Positions 59,671-64,000 of a stretch of 64,000 nucleotides of DNA are shown here, in pieces (within the stretch, counting starts at the first letter, position 1; each line of letters starts with the position of its first letter). Both the position numbers and the translations under genes were made by a program. The notes beneath the pieces are model-generated. The model saw nothing but the letters and a program-made list of their open reading frames with translations. It was not told the origin of the DNA and made no database searches. The stretch comes from Brienomyrus brachyistius (taxonomy: Eukaryota > Chordata > Actinopteri > Osteoglossiformes > Mormyridae). Location: contig NW_026042411.1 in the NCBI RefSeq assembly GCF_023856365.1, positions 124,001 through 188,000 on the forward strand. The letters run 5' to 3'.

Positions 59671-60514
59671 TGTGTTCATCGCTATGATGTGGTCAAAAAG
59701 CGATGCATTGAATCTTAGAAACATTTGTGATTTTTCAAACGATGCTTTTCCTTTTATTTAATCAGTAAAATTTCCATCGGTTTTATATAGTGCCCCTTGA
59801 AATATGTCTTTAGCTCATTTTCCGGGCATTTTACTAGAATGCATCCTGAGAAATACACAAGCTCTGCTGCATTTCCGTGCCTCGATGTTTAGTGCCGAGT
59901 ATAATTGTTGCAGTTGCCTTTTATATATTCCATGAGACCTGTTGGTACCAAGAGAAGTGTGAGACTGTCAGGGTGAATTTATCATACAATCGCACGCATA
60001 AATACCTGAGGGTTGCCAGTCCTTTTGCGTTGTTACAGGAGGACTAGAGCTGACGAGTGTGTTTCTACACACTATCAAGGGCATTGTAGTACAGTTTTCT
60101 CAGGTGGGAGAATGCTGCCGATCTCCTATTTGACAATACAGCCCTTGATATATTAGAATATTACAGAACTAGAAGCCTTTTGCAAGGAAGAATGTGAGAA
60201 AATCCCAAGTACAAGAACTGAAAGCCTTTCAGCTGGCTATAAGAAGCGCTTGTAAGCTGTGATATCTGGCAGAGGAGGTGTTACTAAGTACTGATTACGT
60301 AGGGTGCCCAAACTTTTGCAGAGTGCCATAATAATGTTTTTATTTTGTAATTTTGTTCAATTTATGGCATAAAAAGTAACTATTCATCAATGTTTGCTGA
60401 AAATATTGTGTATTTTTCCCCCAGTTCCTAAAGAGACTGTATTAACTGATATTGTTGCTTTTGTAATTGAAAAGATGTTATTTGTCAAGGGGTGCCAAAC
60501 CTTTGCATAAGACT

Positions 60515-60633
60515 GTACACAGTGTGTGTATGTGTTTATGTGAGTGTGTGTCTGTGTGTGTGTGTGTATATATATATATGTGTGTGTGTGTATATATTTC
60601 TGTATATGCATGTGTATATATATATTTATATAT
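60515..60633 (+). repeat. (TG)n/(TA)n microsatellite, unit 3
   Basis: Counterpart of 13572-13690. Confidence 0.9.
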
Positions 60634-60732
60634 AGTTCACACACATTCAAACTTATTTGAATACACATTCAAAATTATTTTTATTATTATTATTTTCGTT
60701 TTTTTTTTTTTTTGTGTTTTAAAATTTTTTAT

Positions 60733-61576
60733 TTTTGCAATGGAAATAAAAATAAAGCAGTCCTCCGTAGAGGAGGGGTGGTGGAGGGAATATATATATA
60801 TATATACATATATATAAAATAATTGTCACACAACTGGGGTGACATGCCTTTCCTGCTCACCCAATTTTAGTGCACTTTAGTTATGCATAATGACCTTCTA
60901 GTCTCGATACACCCATATATATATATGTATATATATATATAGTTTTTTTTGTTTTTTTTTTTGCAATAGACAATAAAAATAACGCAGTTCTCCATAAAGG
61001 AGGGATGGTGGATGGAATATATATATACATATATATAAAATAATTGTCACACAACCTGGGTGACATGCCTTGCCTGCTCACCCAGTTTTAGTGCACCTTA
61101 GTTATTCATAATGACCATCTAGTCTCGATACACCCATAAATATATATGTATATATATATAGTTTTTTTTGTTTTTTTTTTTGCAATAGACAATAAAAATA
61201 ACGCAGTTCTCCATAAAGGAGGGATGGTGGATGGAATATATATATACATATATATAAAATAATTGTCACACAACTTGGGTGACATGCCTTGCCTGCTCAC
61301 CCAATTTTAGTGCAACTTAGTTATCCATAATGACCAACTAGTCTCGATACACCCATATATATATATATATGTACATATATATATAGTTTTTTTATTAGCA
61401 ATAGAAAAGAAAAATAACGCAGTTCTCCGTAAAGGAGGGATGGTGGATGGAATATATATATATATATATACATTTATATAAAATAATTGTCACACAACCT
61501 GGGTGACATGCCTTGCCTGCTCACCCAATTTTAGTGCACCTTAGTTATCCATACTGACCATCTAGTCTCGACACAC

Positions 61577-61623
<47 letters not shown>

Positions 61624-61931
61624 GATATTTTTTCTTTTTCTTGTGTTTTTTTTTCGCAATGGATATTAAAAATAAAGCAGTCCTCCGTAAAGGAGGGGTG
61701 GTGGAGGGAATATATATATACATATATATATAAAATAATTGTCACACAACCTGGGTGACATGCCTTGCCTGCTCACCCAATTTTAGTGCAACTTAGTTAT
61801 CCATAATGACCAACTAGTCTCGATACACCCATATATATATATATATATATATATGTACATATATATAGTTTTTTTATTAGCAATAGAAAAGAAAAATAAC
61901 GCAGTTCTCCGTAAAGGAGGGATGGTGGATG

Positions 61932-62011
<80 letters not shown>

Positions 62012-62114
62012 TTATATAAAATAATTGTCACACAACCTGGGTGACATGCCTTGCCTGCTCACCCAATTTTAGTGCACTTTAGTTATCCATACTGACCATC
62101 TAGTCTCGACACAC

Positions 62115-62171
<57 letters not shown>

Positions 62172-62256
62172 GATATTTTTTCTTTTTCTTGTGTTTTTTT
62201 TCGCAATGGATATTAAAAATAAAGCAGTCCTCCGTAAAGGAGGGGTGGTGGAGGGA

Positions 62257-62344
<88 letters not shown>

Positions 62345-62451
62345 TTATATAAAATAATTGTCACACAACCTGGGTGACATGCCTTGCCTGCTCACCCAAT
62401 TTTAGTGCAACTTAGTTATCCATAATGACCAACTAGTCTCGATACACCCAT
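60733..62451 (+). repeat. ~235-bp satellite array, unit 3, seven monomers then interrupted
   Basis: The first monomers follow the unit 1 order (A, A, A, B, C, B), not the unit 2 order. The array breaks off right after a CTAGTCTCGATACACCCAT landmark, where the retroviral LTR starts. It includes the longest TA tracts of the window (about 61933-62007 and 62293-62340). Confidence 0.92.
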
Positions 62452-62921
62452 TGTTAGGTTGAAGAAACTGTTAGTAATCATTTGTTATCATTTCTGTATA
62501 ATCAGCAATGAGTGTAAATATGTATATACATTATTTTGTTTTCCTTTACCTTCATACTTTAGATTATATTAGTTTACACGTATCCTGAGCACGTGTTTAA
62601 ATAGTTGTCCACCTGAGTAAAACCAGAACTTCTTCTTACTCTCACAGTCTTTTCTTTGTTCTCACTCCAAGACCCCTGCCCCCCATTGACTATAAATAAA
62701 GGTGCCAAGGGGAACCACCCTTTGTAACACATTCCTTTGTAGCCTAGCATGCAGAGAGTGTGGTTACCCTTGTGCAAGTAAAACTCTAAGTGTGTTGTCT
62801 CGTAATTAATGGTGTGTACAGAGTTGGAGTGGAAAGCCTGTCGCTTTCTCCAACATATACTGTACTGTAGTTTGGTCCTGTGTGCAGAGTTGGAGTGGAA
62901 AGCCTGACGCTTTCTCCAACA
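62452..62921 (+). mobile_element. Endogenous retrovirus 5' LTR
   Basis: The LTR starts TGTTAGGTTG and most likely ends CTCCAACA, whose reverse complement TGTTGGAG gives imperfect inverted ends. A TATAAATAAA at 62691-62700 can serve as TATA box and contains an AATAAA. The last ~110 bases hold a 66-bp tandem duplication. It is followed 7 bases later by a tRNA-complementary primer-binding site. The 5' edge is sharp against the satellite. A target-site duplication cannot be tested because the 3' LTR is outside the window. Confidence 0.8.
62691..62700 (+). promoter_or_regulatory. LTR TATA box
   Basis: TATAAATAAA lies about 240 bp into the LTR, after a CT-rich stretch. Transcription would start near 62720. 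Confidence 0.55.
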
Positions 62922-62936
62922 TATAATTTGGTCCTT
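62813..62936 (+). repeat. Tandem duplication at the LTR U5 end reaching into the primer-binding site
   Basis: CAGAGTTGGAGTGGAAAGCC, then GCTTTCTCCAACATATA, occurs at 62819 and again 66 bases later. The first copy is also followed by TTTGGTCCT (62871-62879), the same nine bases that open the real primer-binding site region at 62927. The first copy has ten extra bases before that motif. Confidence 0.9.
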
Positions 62937-62946
62937 CGAGCCGGAT
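62929..62946 (+). other. Retroviral primer-binding site, tRNA-Tyr type
   Basis: TGGTCCTTCGAGCCGGAT is complementary to the 3' end of vertebrate tRNA-Tyr (CCGGCTCGAAGGA plus CCA). It lies directly downstream of the LTR, as needed for minus-strand DNA priming. Confidence 0.8.
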
Positions 62947-63507
62947 TCGAGGACACCTGACGACATCGCCAGCACGCCGAGAGGAGCGACACTGAAGCCT
63001 GCCGGCAGCCACTCGGAGACGGGTGCAGAAAAGACCTGTGACGTGAATTCGTCATCAGGCCGGTGGTTAGAACTGCGCTCGACGTCTGGTGATGTCTGAC
63101 GGACCTCGGTGGCGGAACACAGGCACACAGGACAGGTGAGACAACAAAGGTTATTCAGCGAAATAACCGGGTCAATTGACGTGGGTTAGGCTTAGCCGTA
63201 ATTAAGCAGAAAAGGGGTTAGGCTTAGCCGTAATTAAGCGAAATATGAACATGCATGTATTGTGTGAATGACTGGACTAAGACTATTAAAGAGGCTTAGA
63301 GTTGCTTCTGTCAGTCCATTTCTTATTTTGCCTGGTGGGAAAGAAGTACTGGTGATTGAAGGATCAAGGACGGGTTTCATCCCTGAAAACCGATACCGCT
63401 GCACGAACAGCGTGTAGTAGAAGGCCGTATTGGTGTCCTCCCATATATCTTGTACCAGTGAATTTCCACCCAGGACCTGTGTAGTGCGGAGACGGGAAAG
63501 AAAAAAA
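62947..63507 (+). other. Retroviral leader
   Basis: Untranslated leader between primer site and gag. It has a good splice donor CAG|GTGAG at 63135/63136 that could serve a spliced env mRNA, and a 25-bp direct repeat GGGTTAGGCTTAGCCGTAAT... at 63183 and 63215. Packaging signals would be expected here but cannot be recognised by eye. Confidence 0.55.
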
Positions 63508-64000
63508 ATGGGAAAGAATCAGAGTAAGAGGATTGAACTAGAGGGAGATGAGAAGTTTATGGAAGGATATAAACCAGGTTCAGGACAAATAAGTAATCAG
63601 AGGTGGAGAAAAAAACATGGGTTTGAAGGGAAACTCCACACTCCAGATATCTTAAAATTACAAGGAAATTTAAGACTAGAAATGTTACAAACCTTGAAGA
63701 AAGGAAAATTGGAGAAAAGGAAAAAAGAATATAAGTATTCAGATAATTGGTTGGAACAAAGTAAGTTAAGAGATGTACGTAGAAAGCAGAAAAAGGATGA
63801 TAGAAAGGATAAATTAACTGCAGCCGCTCTAATCACTTTAGATGATGAGACGGTGGCCAAAATAAAACATAGAGAAAATAGACCACCAACACCACCACTA
63901 TTGCCTGCCCCTATGCAACCCGTAGATAGAAGGGAAATAAAACAACCATCAGCTATGGGCACAATACCAAAGAAGCCATCAGCTCTTCCTTCTTCCCCCA
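63508..64000 (+). CDS. gag: Retroviral gag, N-terminal part (runs off the window)
   Basis: The frame opens at ATG 63508 and stays open for 164 codons to the edge. It starts MGKNQS, an N-myristoylation signal (Gly2, Ser6), which targets matrix protein to the plasma membrane. The next ~110 residues are very rich in Lys, Arg and Glu. A proline-rich stretch (RPPTPPLLPAP, about residue 127 on) may be the linker after matrix. No PSAP or PPxY late motif is seen so far, and capsid motifs would lie further on. No stop or frameshift is present, so this part is intact. The class cannot be fixed without pol. Confidence 0.7.
   Translation, partial: MGKNQSKRIELEGDEKFMEGYKPGSGQISNQRWRKKHGFEGKLHTPDILKLQGNLRLEMLQTLKKGKLEKRKKEYKYSDNWLEQSKLRDVRRKQKKDDRKDKLTAAALITLDDETVAKIKHRENRPPTPPLLPAPMQPVDRREIKQPSAMGTIPKKPSALPSSP

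Larger units (their letters stand above)
48960..62451. repeat. Tandem segmental repeat, unit 3 (interrupted by a retrovirus)
   Basis: This third unit is co-linear with unit 2 until about 54090. It then lacks exactly one 1,053-bp module, and continues at offset 22,425 into the satellite array. It stops in the satellite at 62451, where a retroviral LTR begins. The rest of the unit (Tc1, GC-rich block, chemerin-like gene) would lie beyond the provirus, outside the window. Confidence 0.95.

Noticed and set aside
62574..63128. 184-codon minus-strand frame across the retroviral LTR and leader
   Set aside because: It is antisense to a clear LTR, PBS and leader, and contains the LTR duplication as a peptide repeat. 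It is a shadow.
63597..63962. 121-codon minus-strand hydrophobic frame
   Set aside because: It is antisense to the Lys/Glu-rich gag frame. The hydrophobicity is the complement of AAR/GAR codons.

Overview
This is vertebrate nuclear DNA, most likely from a ray-finned fish. The signs are split genes with canonical splice sites, CR1/L2-type LINE debris, a tRNA-derived SINE with a (GGAT)n tail, Tc1-type and Ty3/Gypsy-type fragments, hAT/BED remnants, long (TA)n tracts and an endogenous retrovirus. There is no bacterial gene organisation, and nearly all open frames are transposon remnants or fortuitous. The style of the SINE and satellites slightly recalls non-model basal teleosts, but I cannot name a species.

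The main structure is a very young, very large tandem repeat. Position 1 recurs at 25482 and again at 48960, giving units of 25,481 bp and 23,478 bp and a third unit of about 13.5 kb. An endogenous retrovirus starting at 62452 interrupts the third. Where units align they differ by only a handful of substitutions, yet they differ by large events: the copy number of a ~1-kb module carrying a tRNA-like gene (3, 1 and 0 tRNA copies), collapse of a Tc1-like element to a 102-bp near-palindrome in unit 2, reshuffling of a ~235-bp (TA)-rich satellite, and an 18-bp intronic indel.

Order within a unit (unit 1 coordinates): LINE reverse-transcriptase debris (92-1190); a stretch with LTR-like signals (1500-2340); an internally deleted LINE with an esterase-bearing ORF1 (3687-5125); the module array with tRNA-like copies (5133-8220); an inverted-repeat arm split by a SINE (8788-9448); a decayed Gypsy integrase tail between 73-bp direct repeats (10223-11623); a stress-type promoter (CCAAT, CCAAT, heat-shock palindrome, TATA) ahead of a lysine/arginine-rich exon (12096-12727); the satellite (13790-17770); a Tc1-like element (17773-18941); a GC-rich retroelement-like block (18955-20215); hAT/BED-like debris (20276-21948); the other inverted-repeat arm (22188-22640); and on the minus strand a four-exon, chemerin (rarres2)-like secreted-protein gene (23079-25248).

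The chemerin-like gene is the only clear host protein-coding gene. Its exons join in one consistent phase and encode six cysteines in a total length close to chemerin, but both visible copies share a one-base frame disruption in exon 1. The window therefore looks like a tandem array of chemerin-like genes or pseudogenes embedded in a ~24-kb repeat. The last 1.5 kb is a plus-strand retrovirus: 5' LTR, a primer-binding site matching tRNA-Tyr, leader, and the start of gag running off the edge.
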